Shown in pieces: positions 7,301 to 14,867 of a DNA stretch of 31,410 nucleotides. The notes beneath the pieces are model-generated. The model made no database searches and was not told the DNA's origin. It was given only the letters and a program-made list of their open reading frames with translations. The position numbers and the translations under genes were made by a program. Location of the stretch: contig JBEKYC010000081.1 in the NCBI GenBank assembly GCA_049511415.1, positions 1 through 31,410 on the forward strand, read 5' to 3'. The stretch comes from Bog-159 sp049511415 (GTDB lineage Bacteria; Acidobacteriota; Terriglobia; Bryobacterales; Bryobacteraceae). Each line of letters opens with the position of its first letter. Position 1 is the first letter of the stretch.

Positions 7301-8423
7301 AACGGCAGCGCTGGCCGCGGTATTCATCGGCTGCGCGCAGGCACAGGTTTCGTGGCTGGATCAGGAGGCGCATCGTCCCTACCAGCGGGCATCCGTCCCG
7401 GATAATCAGACCCCGCACGGCTACACGCCGCAACAGATGCGGCATGCCTATGGCGTGGACCAGATCGCCAATCAGGGCGAAGGGCAGATTATCGGCATCG
7501 TGGACGGCTTCGATTATCCAGCGGTCGAATCCGACCTGGCGGTGTTCACCAGTACATTCGATTTGCCGCCCTGCACCAAGGCCAACGGATGTCTCACGGT
7601 GATCTATGCGTCGGGAACCAAGCCGCCTGCCAATGCGGGCTGGACCGGCGAAACATCGCTCGACGTGCAGTGGGCGCATGCGATTGCGCCGCGGGCGAAG
7701 ATCGTATTGGTGGAAGCCGCCGACGGCAAGACGCAAACGCTGATCGAGGCGGTGCCGGTGGCGGTCGCCAATGGCGCCACGGTGATCAATATGAGCTGGG
7801 GCACGTTTCTGGAGCAGCTCGGTGAGCAGGAGATGGATGCCTACTTCAAGAATCCCGCGGTGACATACTTCAACGCCTCGGGGGATGACGGTCACAACCT
7901 GTTCGGTTATCCGGGGGCGTCGACTCTGGTGGTCGGGGCGGGCGGCACGGCGCTCGATCTGGATGCGGACGGCAATATCCTGAGCGAGAAAGCCTGGAGC
8001 GGCAGCGGAGGCGGCGCCAGCATTTATTATGCGGAGCCGCCGTTCCAGATAGGATTCCAAAGCTCCGGGCAGCGCGGCGTGCCGGACGTCGCATACAATG
8101 CCAGCGCCGCCACGGGCGTGCCGGTTTACGACAGCGATGATGGTGATTGGGCCCAGGTGGGCGGCACCAGCGCCTCATCGCCGCAATGGTGCGCGATCAC
8201 GGCTATTGCCAACAGCATCCGGGCCGGCATGGGCAAGGGGCCGATCGGGGCGAATTTTCTGGATGCGGTGTACGCGAATCCGCTGGCGTTCCACGACATC
8301 ACGACAGGCTCCAACGGCAAGTGCGGCTCGATGTGCGACGCCGGACCGGGATGGGATTTCGTCACGGGCCTCGGCAGTCCTAATGCGCCCCTGGTGGTGG
8401 ATGCGCTGGCATCGGCGCCCTAA
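7272..8423 (+). CDS. S53 family (sedolisin-like) exported serine-carboxyl peptidase
   Basis: A 383-residue acid-active endopeptidase of the sedolisin family. A GTG start at 7272 is preferred because GGAGG lies six bases before it; the ATG at 7281 is too far away. A signal peptide follows (AALAAVFIGCAQAQ). The S53 catalytic set appears complete: Glu and Asp four residues apart in GETSLDVQWAHAIAPRAKIV, the oxyanion Asp in NASGDDG, and Ser in VGGTSASSPQW. The calcium-binding end is HDITTGSNG plus GPGWDFVTGLGSP. The usual propeptide of about 180 residues is missing: catalytic-domain sequence (YTPQQMRHAYG) begins about 25 residues after the signal. It overlaps DUF2252 by 29 bases and ends against the convergent gene with interlocking stops. 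Confidence 0.88.
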   Translation: MTHMQRRRIETAALAAVFIGCAQAQVSWLDQEAHRPYQRASVPDNQTPHGYTPQQMRHAYGVDQIANQGEGQIIGIVDGFDYPAVESDLAVFTSTFDLPPCTKANGCLTVIYASGTKPPANAGWTGETSLDVQWAHAIAPRAKIVLVEAADGKTQTLIEAVPVAVANGATVINMSWGTFLEQLGEQEMDAYFKNPAVTYFNASGDDGHNLFGYPGASTLVVGAGGTALDLDADGNILSEKAWSGSGGGASIYYAEPPFQIGFQSSGQRGVPDVAYNASAATGVPVYDSDDGDWAQVGGTSASSPQWCAITAIANSIRAGMGKGPIGANFLDAVYANPLAFHDITTGSNGKCGSMCDAGPGWDFVTGLGSPNAPLVVDALASAP

Positions 8424-9643
8424 CGCAGCCGGACGCGCATATAGATATTGCCGCCCAGCGGACGATTCCCGTAATACGGCTTGATGGTATCGGGCAGGGA
8501 ATAGGTAGTGAAGTTGGCTCCGATCCCAGTCGCGATATGGCGGAACAACCCGATATCGCGGGTGTACCCGAGCGTATACGCGCCAATGCGGAATGTCCCC
8601 AGGTACGGATTGAATAACTCGTCCTTGTCCACTAACTCAAACCGGCCCGTGAGATAGTTTTTGCCGTGTATCGGCAGGACCGATTCGGCCAGATAAGAGT
8701 TCAAATTGCGCTGCGTGAACGTATCGTGATTGCGGCCCCAAATCAGGCTCGTGGACCAGCCCCCACCCGGAACGGGCCGGGTGTAATGCACGGATGCGGT
8801 AGTGCGCACCTGGTCGCCCGGTTCGAGCGCTTCGGGATGCGTGATCCGGCCGGAGGATACTTGCATCGCCCAATCGGCGGCGGGAAAGTACCAAAGGCGC
8901 GCGGACCAGGAGTCGAGTGGGCCGGCCTGTACGATCCAGCGATTCTCCCCCGGCTCGGCGCCGTGAAAGCCGCTGGCCTCCAGTTTTATCGTCTTATGGG
9001 CTACTCCCAGCGTCACTACATCATCCGCAATGTGCGTGGAATCCTGCCAGTGGTGCGATATTGGCGCTTCGGGAAACTCCATGGCCGAGGCGCGATGCGG
9101 GAAAGCCAGAGGGCCAAGGGCCGGATCTCCCACCGGCGCGACATAGACCTCCAGCGTGGTATGCTCACCGGCCTGGTAAACATAATGGAATCCCAGCGCC
9201 ATGATGAAGTTGTGCGGATGCTGTGCATCCACCAGCGGGTTGCCATAGGCCGTTTCGCCGGTCTGAAACAGCAACGGATAGCGGCGATCGGTAATGGTGG
9301 CGGGTTCCAGGCTCAACATCAGATCGGTCTGGAACGCGCCGCGCCTGCCCAGGCGATGCTGGGCCGCCAGCATGAACCAGTTCGTCGAGTAAAGCTTGTC
9401 GCCCCCCCGCGGGCCGGACTGCTGGATGTCCGATACAAAGGCCACGCCCATCCACATCAAGCTCCAATTGCCGGCGTCGGTCATCAGCATGGGCATGGGA
9501 CACGAGGCAGGATTCTGGGACGTTCCGGACGCTAAATTCATCAGGTACATGCCCGCGGGATTCATGTCCTGGGCGGACAATCGCACGGCGGCCAGAACCG
9601 CCGCGGCCAAGACAAAGCGACAGCATAGCTTTTTCGAAGACAT
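8420..9643 (-). CDS. Predicted outer-membrane protein, probably linked to metal handling
   Basis: A 407-residue protein with a signal peptide (KKLCCRFVLAAAVLAAVRLSAQ) and then alternating short amphipathic strands with aromatic girdles (TTLEVYVAPVG, HTTASVHYTRPV, WSTSLIWGRNH, RIGAYTLGYTRDIG), ending in a strand-like YMRVRLR. This suggests a beta-barrel. The N-terminal mature part is Met-rich (MYLMNLASGT, CPMPMLMTD, SLMWMGVAF) and several His pairs follow (DAQHPHNF, SHHWQDSTH), which suggests metal contact, copper in particular. Similar proteins occur near copper or heavy-metal resistance genes in Acidobacteria as I recall. GGAGGAGA lies just upstream of the ATG. It follows a Cys/His-rich small protein on the same strand. 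Exact function unknown. Confidence 0.7.
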   Translation of the reverse strand: MSSKKLCCRFVLAAAVLAAVRLSAQDMNPAGMYLMNLASGTSQNPASCPMPMLMTDAGNWSLMWMGVAFVSDIQQSGPRGGDKLYSTNWFMLAAQHRLGRRGAFQTDLMLSLEPATITDRRYPLLFQTGETAYGNPLVDAQHPHNFIMALGFHYVYQAGEHTTLEVYVAPVGDPALGPLAFPHRASAMEFPEAPISHHWQDSTHIADDVVTLGVAHKTIKLEASGFHGAEPGENRWIVQAGPLDSWSARLWYFPAADWAMQVSSGRITHPEALEPGDQVRTTASVHYTRPVPGGGWSTSLIWGRNHDTFTQRNLNSYLAESVLPIHGKNYLTGRFELVDKDELFNPYLGTFRIGAYTLGYTRDIGLFRHIATGIGANFTTYSLPDTIKPYYGNRPLGGNIYMRVRLR

Positions 9644-9687
9644 GACTCTCCTCCAACGGCCAAACGATCGTTAGGGACGGAGAATGA

Positions 9688-9999
9688 TCAAATGCGGAGC
9701 ACCAACACAGAGAGGCCAGTCGCGCCGGGTGGAGATGGCGTGCTTACCGCCGGCGAACAACCGCAAGTTCTCAACGGCGCCTGCGTATCCGCAGGCGAGG
9801 CCAACGCCGTTGGAGCCCATGAGACTAGCGGGGCGACTGCCGGCATCAGCGCCGCGCGATCAACGCCGGCACAATGCGAACAGGGAGAACTGTGGTGGTG
9901 ACATGGCGGGTCGCTGGCTTCGAGCGTGCACGCCGCCGGGCAAAGGACGCCGGCGAGCACAAGCGCCACGGTGAAAACGGCAATCAATCTGGCGGGCAT
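9688..9999 (-). CDS. Small exported Cys/His-rich protein
   Basis: A 103-residue protein read from ATG at 9999; the frame extends upstream to 10407 but only antisense to the ACT gene. It has a hydrophobic signal (MPARLIAVFTVALVLAGVLCPAACT), possibly with a lipobox-like LCPAAC region, then a compact metal-ligand cluster SDPPCHHHSSPCSHCAG and a later RTCGCSP. The rest is Pro/Ala rich and probably disordered. Such proteins typically bind copper or zinc in the periplasm; that is inference. It is 44 bases upstream of the predicted outer-membrane protein and likely co-transcribed with it. A perfect AACGATCGTT palindrome (9663-9672) lies between the two. The start has only a weak GGG ahead of it. Confidence 0.6.
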   Translation of the reverse strand: MPARLIAVFTVALVLAGVLCPAACTLEASDPPCHHHSSPCSHCAGVDRAALMPAVAPLVSWAPTALASPADTQAPLRTCGCSPAVSTPSPPGATGLSVLVLRI

Positions 10000-10056
10000 C
10001 CCGATGCTGACAGAATACCACTGTCCACCTGACGCTAAGATGATGGGTGCACCTTC
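10000..10056. promoter_or_regulatory. Divergent promoter gap with GACAG/CTGTC dyad
   Basis: Only 57 bases separate the divergent Cys/His-rich and ACT genes. They contain GACAG (10009-10013) and CTGTC (10021-10025), an inverted repeat with a seven-base spacer that could be a repressor site for the metal-related operon. No recognised CopY, CsoR or CueR consensus fits. Low confidence. Confidence 0.25.
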
Positions 10057-10716
10057 ATGATGAATGAGAATGTTGGTCTGGTGATTCGCGCCGCCTCCGG
10101 CCCCGGCGTGTTGCACGAGCTTACGGGCGTAATCGCGGGGCACCGGGGGGATATCCAATCGGTGGAGATTATCGATCAGGCCGCAGCGGGCGCGCGCATC
10201 TATTTCGAGATTGCCTTGCCGGGCAGCGCGTTGGATCTGGCGAAGGATTTGCGCGCGCTGGCGATCGTTACCGAGGTGGAAGTGGTGGAGACGCTGCAGA
10301 AGATTTACGGTAAGAGGATCATCATCATGGGCGGCGGCGCCCAGGTGGGACAGGTGGCCATCGGCGCCGTGTCGGAAGCGGACCGGCACAACATTCGCGG
10401 CGAGCACATTTCGGTGGATACCATCCCCCTGGTGGGCGAGCAGGCGCTGGCTGATGCGGTGCGCGCCGTGGCCCGCTTGCCGCGAGCCAAGGCGCTAGTG
10501 CTGGCCGGGTCGTTAATGGGCGGAGAAATCGAACATGCCGTGCGGGAAGTGCGTCAGGAGGGGTTGCTGGTGATCAGCCTGAACATGGCCGGCAGTGTCC
10601 CGGACGCGGCGGATCTGGTGGTCAGCGATCCGGTACAGGCCGGTGTCATGGCCGTGATGGCGGTGGCGGATACAGCTAAATTTACTTTGGAACGTCTCAG
10701 GCGGCGCGTGTTTTAG
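10057..10716 (+). CDS. ACT domain plus DUF5612 protein
   Basis: A 219-residue soluble protein. Residues about 5-80 form an ACT-type ligand-binding domain (VGLVIRAASGPGVLHELTGV, followed by GDIQSVEII and IYFEIALPG). The rest (YGKRIIIMGGGAQVGQVAIGA, ALVLAGSLMGGEIEHAVREV, LLVISLNMAGSVPDAADLVV, DPVQAGVMAVMAV) matches what I recall as DUF5612, a domain known mainly from methanogenic archaea. The GGGAQVGQ stretch looks like a nucleotide- or phosphate-binding loop. ACT domains usually sense amino acids, so an allosteric sensor role is likely, but no enzyme activity can be assigned. It stands alone between two divergent or convergent neighbours and ends ten bases from the anti-sigma gene. Confidence 0.7.
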   Translation: MMNENVGLVIRAASGPGVLHELTGVIAGHRGDIQSVEIIDQAAAGARIYFEIALPGSALDLAKDLRALAIVTEVEVVETLQKIYGKRIIIMGGGAQVGQVAIGAVSEADRHNIRGEHISVDTIPLVGEQALADAVRAVARLPRAKALVLAGSLMGGEIEHAVREVRQEGLLVISLNMAGSVPDAADLVVSDPVQAGVMAVMAVADTAKFTLERLRRRVF

Positions 10717-10726
10717 TTCTTCGCGA

Positions 10727-11374
10727 TCAGTTGCGTACGCTTAGGGCATATTCGCGAAGGAGTTCGCCATGCGGCGAATAAATGCGGACGAAGTAAGCGC
10801 CGCGGCGCAACCCCCCAGCGATTGTGCTGCGCAATTGACTGTTTTGCGCGAAGACCTTGGATCGGTATACCTGGTGTCCGGTGTCGTTCACAACTTCGAT
10901 TCTGTATTCGGGAAACTGGGGCAAATCGGCGATATCCGGGACGAGGGTCAAGGGTACGCCAGCGGCGACGGAAGTAGTCTCGGTTCCGCGCATGGCCTGG
11001 AGTACTACGACTGCCGGCGCACCGGCCTGGCGCCAAACCGGCGCCTGGCTCACCGCGAATACGATAAGCGCAATCACCGGAAGCGCCAGCGCCCAAACCA
11101 GACGCGGTTTTGCCACCCAGTCCCACCAATGCCGCGGAGCGGCCGTTTGGTCCCTAAATGCGCGCGCAGCACCGCGCATGGCCTTGATGTATGAATCTTG
11201 TGCCTGCACGGAATGCTGACACCGGGAACAAACCATCAAGTGCGATTCGAACTCCTCCAACTCCACTCCTTGCAAGCTACCCATCGCATACTGTTCGATT
11301 GTTCCATCCGACGGATGATTGTCGCTCAAAAACGGTAAACCTTCGTCTGTTTTCCCAATCACTATGGACTTCAT
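10727..11374 (-). CDS. Membrane-anchored zf-HC2 anti-sigma-like protein
   Basis: A 215-residue putative anti-sigma factor. The cytoplasmic N-terminus has the zinc-finger anti-sigma motif HxxxCxxC (SHLMVCSRCQH) after an acidic helix (YAMGSLQGVELEEFE). One membrane span follows at about residues 92-110 (LVWALALPVIALIVFAV), and then a roughly 105-residue periplasmic beta-rich domain (VVVLQAMRGTETTSVAAGVP, YRIEVVNDTG, GAYFVRIYSPHGELLREY). It is the last gene of the TPR-CHAT/ECF operon, 30 bases after the sigma gene, the usual arrangement for a sigma factor and its membrane inhibitor. The periplasmic domain resembles a sensor or protein-binding module and could be the target of the CHAT protease; that is inference. 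Confidence 0.82.
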   Translation of the reverse strand: MKSIVIGKTDEGLPFLSDNHPSDGTIEQYAMGSLQGVELEEFESHLMVCSRCQHSVQAQDSYIKAMRGAARAFRDQTAAPRHWWDWVAKPRLVWALALPVIALIVFAVSQAPVWRQAGAPAVVVLQAMRGTETTSVAAGVPLTLVPDIADLPQFPEYRIEVVNDTGHQVYRSKVFAQNSQLRSTIAGGLRRGAYFVRIYSPHGELLREYALSVRN

Positions 11375-11404
11375 CCTTATTGCTTGAGTGGTATCAAGGT
11401 AAGA

Positions 11405-12034
11405 TTATTCTCGAACAAAAGGTACTATACGTTTTGTAACCCGTCTTTTGCCGAGTTGGCCGAAACGGGCCTTAGCGCGCGATTTCAGCAGCCGGAACTG
11501 CGTATCGGAAAGGCCCATCTCTTCGCAGATCTGGCCGGCAGATTGCTCCCGCAAGTAAAAGCGTATCAGAATCTCGCGGTCTCGAGGCGCGATGCTCTTG
11601 AGAACCTTCATGGCGATTTGCTGGTTTTGTTCACTAATGGCCTTCTGCTCGGGATTGCTCTGTGCGTCGCTAACGGCGAGACCCCAGTCCAAATCGTACT
11701 GATGGCGGCGGCTTAGGACGTTATCTTCAATCTGTGCGGCCACTTGTCGCCGGACGATGGTGCGCACATATCCCATTAAGCGATCGGGATCGCGCAACTC
11801 GCCTCGTTGGATGGCTTGGGCCACGATGAGGAAGGTATCGTGGATACGGTCGTCCAGATCCTGCGGTCCGAGGTGGCGGCACAGATAAAAGCGTACGCCG
11901 CGGGAAAAGACGCGGTATAACTCCTCCATACCTTCGGGGTCATTGCGCCGGATCTTATCCACCAATCCAGTCCAAGGCTGACCGGAGCCCTGCGGGGTGT
12001 CCGTAACTCCGTCTTCAAGTTCATTAGCCATCAT
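11405..12034 (-). CDS. ECF RNA polymerase sigma factor (CHAT-associated)
   Basis: A 209-residue sigma-70 family ECF factor. Region 2 is LVDKIRRNDPEGMEELYRVF through DLDDRIHDTFLIVAQAI and RLMGYVRTIVRRQV. Region 4 is LKSIAPRDREILIRFYLRE and AGQICEEMGLSDTQFRLLKS, the HTH that binds the -35 element. A polar linker of about 40 residues joins them. The ATG at 12034 overlaps the stop of the CHAT gene by four bases, so translation is probably coupled. The zf-HC2 protein follows 30 bases after its stop. The expected role is to transcribe a regulon when released from that inhibitor. The regulon is unknown; autoregulation of this operon is plausible. Confidence 0.9.
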   Translation of the reverse strand: MMANELEDGVTDTPQGSGQPWTGLVDKIRRNDPEGMEELYRVFSRGVRFYLCRHLGPQDLDDRIHDTFLIVAQAIQRGELRDPDRLMGYVRTIVRRQVAAQIEDNVLSRRHQYDLDWGLAVSDAQSNPEQKAISEQNQQIAMKVLKSIAPRDREILIRFYLREQSAGQICEEMGLSDTQFRLLKSRAKARFGQLGKRRVTKRIVPFVRE

Positions 12035-14487
12035 AGTTGATTACCTGTTGCGAAATAAGCGCTCCAGTAGCGTGGATTGGCGCGCCAGGACTTTGAGCGA
12101 AGCATGTCGATCTGGGCTTGTTGCAAAGCGGCTGCGGGCTCGAGTGGTGGAGTTCCCCGCAAATGCCGGTAGAACGACAGAAAGATCGAACCGGCATCAT
12201 CCACCGTGGCCCAATGACTGGCTACGACCGATCGGGCGCCAGCCGCCTGGCAGGCGCGCGTGAGGCCCATCAGACCCGTGGCGGGCAACGCGTCTGCCGA
12301 GCCAGAACTGCATCCGCTCAAGGCCACCAGAACGCCCTTCAAATTCCAGGTAGAAATCTCGGTTGGGCTAACGACTTCGTGCCGTGCCCCGCGGCCGAGG
12401 CTCAGCACGATGAGTCCCGAGCCGGAGTCCCCGCCCGCATGCCATACGTGAGTGGCCAGATGCAACACCGCCGGATGTTTGCCAAGGGCGGCTTGCAAGC
12501 TAAGCCGGGAGGCTGACGGTCCTTCCAGCAAGACCGGGTTCTGTGGCCCGCCCCAGGCGGCGGCGCAAGTTGTGGCTTCCCTGGCGCTGCCCACGAGGCG
12601 CGTGAAATGCGGATAGGCCGGTTCGGATTCACCGGCTATGGCCCGAAACCATCCGAACCAGGAGGCGGATTTGGGCTGCGATCCTTTCCAGCGCGGATCT
12701 GCTTCGTTATAAATGGGATCAGCCACTGCTACGAACGGGCCACTCGTGGCTTCGCCCGCGCTGGGCCCCAGCATGGCGGCCCCGGAAACGACCTGTAGAG
12801 AGTGCCGCTCGGCGAGAAAAACCGGACGCGGGCCATTCTCGGTAACCAGCGCGGCGAACGGCAAATCGAACAACTGGGCGTCCAGCGCCAGTAGCCACCG
12901 GCGTTTCTCCTGATATACGGGATCCAATTGGCCAAACAAAAGGCGGAAGATCTGGTTGCCCGCGGCGGCCATATTTCCGGAAGCTCCAGTCCGGATATTT
13001 CGAGTAAATTCCGCTACTCGCGAGGCAATTTGCGAGTCTTGGGGCAGGCGATACAATGCGAATCGTTCACGCGAGACTGCCCACAGGTAGGAATCGGGTG
13101 AAGCCATATGAAATGCCAGGAAGGCAGCATCGGTCCCGATCACCCGTTGCGTCCGGGCCAGCAATCCCGGCAACTCCACATCCGTGTTCGAACTGGCTTG
13201 CGATTCCCATTGGAGGAGGGCGGTCTGCAATTCCTCGATATGCGTTGCCGCTAAGGAATCCACAGCGGGCGATTGCAGGCGGGTCGTTTCGGCGGATTCT
13301 AATTTTTGCAGAGTCTCCCAATAATCCGGAGGTAGCTCCCGGCGCCAGTCCGGCGATTCCGACAGGAGGGTGCGAAGACTGGCAGACCGATTCGCTTCGG
13401 CCGACTCAAAGGTTTGCCGCGGCAGAGCCGGGTCGTGCGTTTCGAAATAGACCCGGTTGCCGACTTCAATCAACGTGGAATGAACCTTTTGGATTAAGTT
13501 TTCGACGCTGACTCGGGAGGCGTCGCTGGAGGGGACCTGGCGGCGGAAGTTGCGCGCCAGACTAGCCGCGGAGCGCAGATCCTCGAGCGATTCACGCAAT
13601 CGATTCTGCTGCAAACGTACGCGGGCACGCGAATAGTAGACTTCCCAGGTCGGCAGATGCCCCCCCGGCCGCCGCGACTGCTCCACGGCCAGATCCAGCA
13701 GAACGGCGGCGGATCGGACGTCACCCTGCTCCAGACGCAGCATTCCAAGATTGCGATAACAATACTCGACACTGCGTAAATGGTTCAGCTTGCGGAAACG
13801 GTATGCTTCAAGGAGGGCGTTCTCGGCCTTCCGCAACTCGCCGTGCTCCAGGAATTCATAGCCCAGGTCGTTCCAGGCGGCCGTATAGGTTTCCACGTCG
13901 CCCGCGCGGTCCGCCGCCGTGATTCCCCGCCGGTAGAGCGCGACCGCTTCCGGCATATGATCCTGATCGGCCTGCAAGGCAGCCATACGAATGAACAACT
14001 TGGGAAGCTGTTTTGCACGCGTCTGACCGGCAAGCCGGAAGAAGGCGCGATCGAGGGCTTGAGCGGCTGCATCCATCTGATTGAGTTGGGAGTACAAGGT
14101 GGAAATATTGAAGTCTAAGCCAGCCGCCGTATTCTCATCGCCGGAACTCTCGGCCAGCCGGCGCGCTTGCAGGAAGGTGGCCAAGGCTTCCCGATATTGG
14201 TGCAACGCGAACTGACAGCCACCCAGATTCCCGAGAAATCGCGCCGCGATTTGCGGATTTCGGGCGCGCAGGGCTTCCTGGTATCCGCTTTGTGCGGATT
14301 TGCCGGCTTCGCGAAAATTGCCCGTGTAATATTGCGCGGCGACGTGTTTGAGGCTGACGAGGAGGGCACTTTGGGCAGACTGGCCCCCAGCGCTATTCAG
14401 GGACTTCGCCCTTGGTGGTGGAACGCGGTGAACCAACGCTCCAGCGAGCAGGATTATCAACGCCAGAGAAAACAAGAATCTGGTCAA
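12031..14487 (-). CDS. Membrane-anchored TPR-CHAT protease
   Basis: An 818-residue protein from a TTG at 14487, chosen because GGAG lies six bases upstream and it opens directly on a signal anchor (LTRFLFSLALIILLAGALVH); an ATG at 14577 in frame would add 30 residues encoded across an inverted repeat. Tetratricopeptide repeats fill roughly residues 50-380 (NLGGCQFALHQYREALATFL, LGYEFLEHGELRKAENALLE, YRNLGMLRLEQGDVRSAAVL). The C-terminal third is a CHAT domain of the caspase clan with the His in VLHLATHVWHAG (about H680) and Cys in LVALSGCSSGSADALPATG (about C726), so the dyad appears intact. The bulk should be periplasmic if the anchor is not cleaved. It heads an operon with an ECF sigma factor (four-base overlap) and a zf-HC2 protein, so a proteolytic signalling role is likely. 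Substrate unknown. Confidence 0.87.
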   Translation of the reverse strand: MTRFLFSLALIILLAGALVHRVPPPRAKSLNSAGGQSAQSALLVSLKHVAAQYYTGNFREAGKSAQSGYQEALRARNPQIAARFLGNLGGCQFALHQYREALATFLQARRLAESSGDENTAAGLDFNISTLYSQLNQMDAAAQALDRAFFRLAGQTRAKQLPKLFIRMAALQADQDHMPEAVALYRRGITAADRAGDVETYTAAWNDLGYEFLEHGELRKAENALLEAYRFRKLNHLRSVEYCYRNLGMLRLEQGDVRSAAVLLDLAVEQSRRPGGHLPTWEVYYSRARVRLQQNRLRESLEDLRSAASLARNFRRQVPSSDASRVSVENLIQKVHSTLIEVGNRVYFETHDPALPRQTFESAEANRSASLRTLLSESPDWRRELPPDYWETLQKLESAETTRLQSPAVDSLAATHIEELQTALLQWESQASSNTDVELPGLLARTQRVIGTDAAFLAFHMASPDSYLWAVSRERFALYRLPQDSQIASRVAEFTRNIRTGASGNMAAAGNQIFRLLFGQLDPVYQEKRRWLLALDAQLFDLPFAALVTENGPRPVFLAERHSLQVVSGAAMLGPSAGEATSGPFVAVADPIYNEADPRWKGSQPKSASWFGWFRAIAGESEPAYPHFTRLVGSAREATTCAAAWGGPQNPVLLEGPSASRLSLQAALGKHPAVLHLATHVWHAGGDSGSGLIVLSLGRGARHEVVSPTEISTWNLKGVLVALSGCSSGSADALPATGLMGLTRACQAAGARSVVASHWATVDDAGSIFLSFYRHLRGTPPLEPAAALQQAQIDMLRSKSWRANPRYWSAYFATGNQL

Positions 14488-14522
14488 ATCCAGCTCCGAC
14501 CCGACGCTCGGAATACTGCCGG

Positions 14523-14575
14523 GCTGGTATTCTTTGGGAGTAGCCTGTGACAGCACCCCCAAAGAATATACCAGC
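14523..14575. repeat. Long imperfect inverted repeat at the head of the CHAT operon
   Basis: The left arm GCTGGTATTCTTTGGG (14523-14538) and right arm CCCAAAGAATATACCAGC (14558-14575) are complementary over 16 base pairs, with an extra TA pair in the right arm. The 19-base centre contains a smaller palindrome CTGTGACAG (14545-14553). It lies between the two possible starts of the TPR-CHAT gene. It could be an operator, an RNA hairpin controlling translation, or a relic of an element end. The structure is seen directly; the role is unknown. Confidence 0.7.
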
Positions 14576-14644
14576 ATTTCTTGTGGATTTGGACCACTAT
14601 TCCCGGATTTTTTTAAACGTGTCGCGCTGAGTTAGGCGCCGGAA

Positions 14645-14740
14645 TTGCTTGATTTCAATTACTTCTTACAACCAGAACCCATCGAAGATGATGATGATTG
14701 GTTCGTGCACCCTTTGGTTCCCAAGGGGCCCGTTTACTAA
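14645..14740 (+). CDS. Possible 31-residue acidic/aromatic small protein
   Basis: A short frame from TTG at 14645 to TAA at 14740. The peptide begins MLDFNYFLQPEPIEDDDDWF and ends VHPLVPKGPVY. An in-frame stop lies just upstream, so it cannot be much longer. The composition (a block of four Asp, then aromatic and Pro-rich residues) is unlike random translation of this high-GC sequence, and a terminator-like hairpin overlaps its 3' end. Against it: the start is TTG with no good Shine-Dalgarno, and no homologue can be checked here. It is divergent from the TPR-CHAT gene and convergent with the GalT-like gene. Confidence 0.4.
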   Translation: MLDFNYFLQPEPIEDDDDWFVHPLVPKGPVY

Positions 14741-14755
14741 GTAGAAGCCCCTTTT
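14723..14755 (+). terminator. Candidate Rho-independent terminator
   Basis: AAGGGGC (14723-14729) pairs with GCCCCTT (14747-14753) across a 17-base loop and is followed on the plus strand by T residues (TTTT at 14752-14755). The minus strand has no T-run, so it would act on plus-strand transcripts. The loop is long and the T-tract short, so it may be weak. Confidence 0.4.
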
Positions 14756-14790
14756 CGCCCTAAGGTTAGCGGGGGAATTGGTGTGCGCTC

Positions 14791-14805
14791 CCGGCCCGAG
14801 GCCGG
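14791..14805. repeat. CCGGCC/GGCCGG hairpin downstream of the GalT-like gene
   Basis: CCGGCC-CGA-GGCCGG forms a perfect six-base-pair stem with a three-base loop, 63 bases after the GalT-like stop codon on the minus strand. There is no T-tract, so it is more likely an mRNA 3'-end stabiliser or a chance GC palindrome than a terminator. The rest of 14578-14867 has no other gene I can support. Confidence 0.3.
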
Positions 14806-14867
14806 TAAGTGATTCAGATTGCGGGAATAATTAATTGGCGAAGCGGGTTAACCGTGCGCAGGAATGT

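Noticed and set aside
9663..9672. AACGATCGTT palindrome between the Cys/His-rich and outer-membrane protein genes
   Set aside because: A single ten-base palindrome is expected by chance in a window of this size and has no paired site; it is kept only as a note under the gene.
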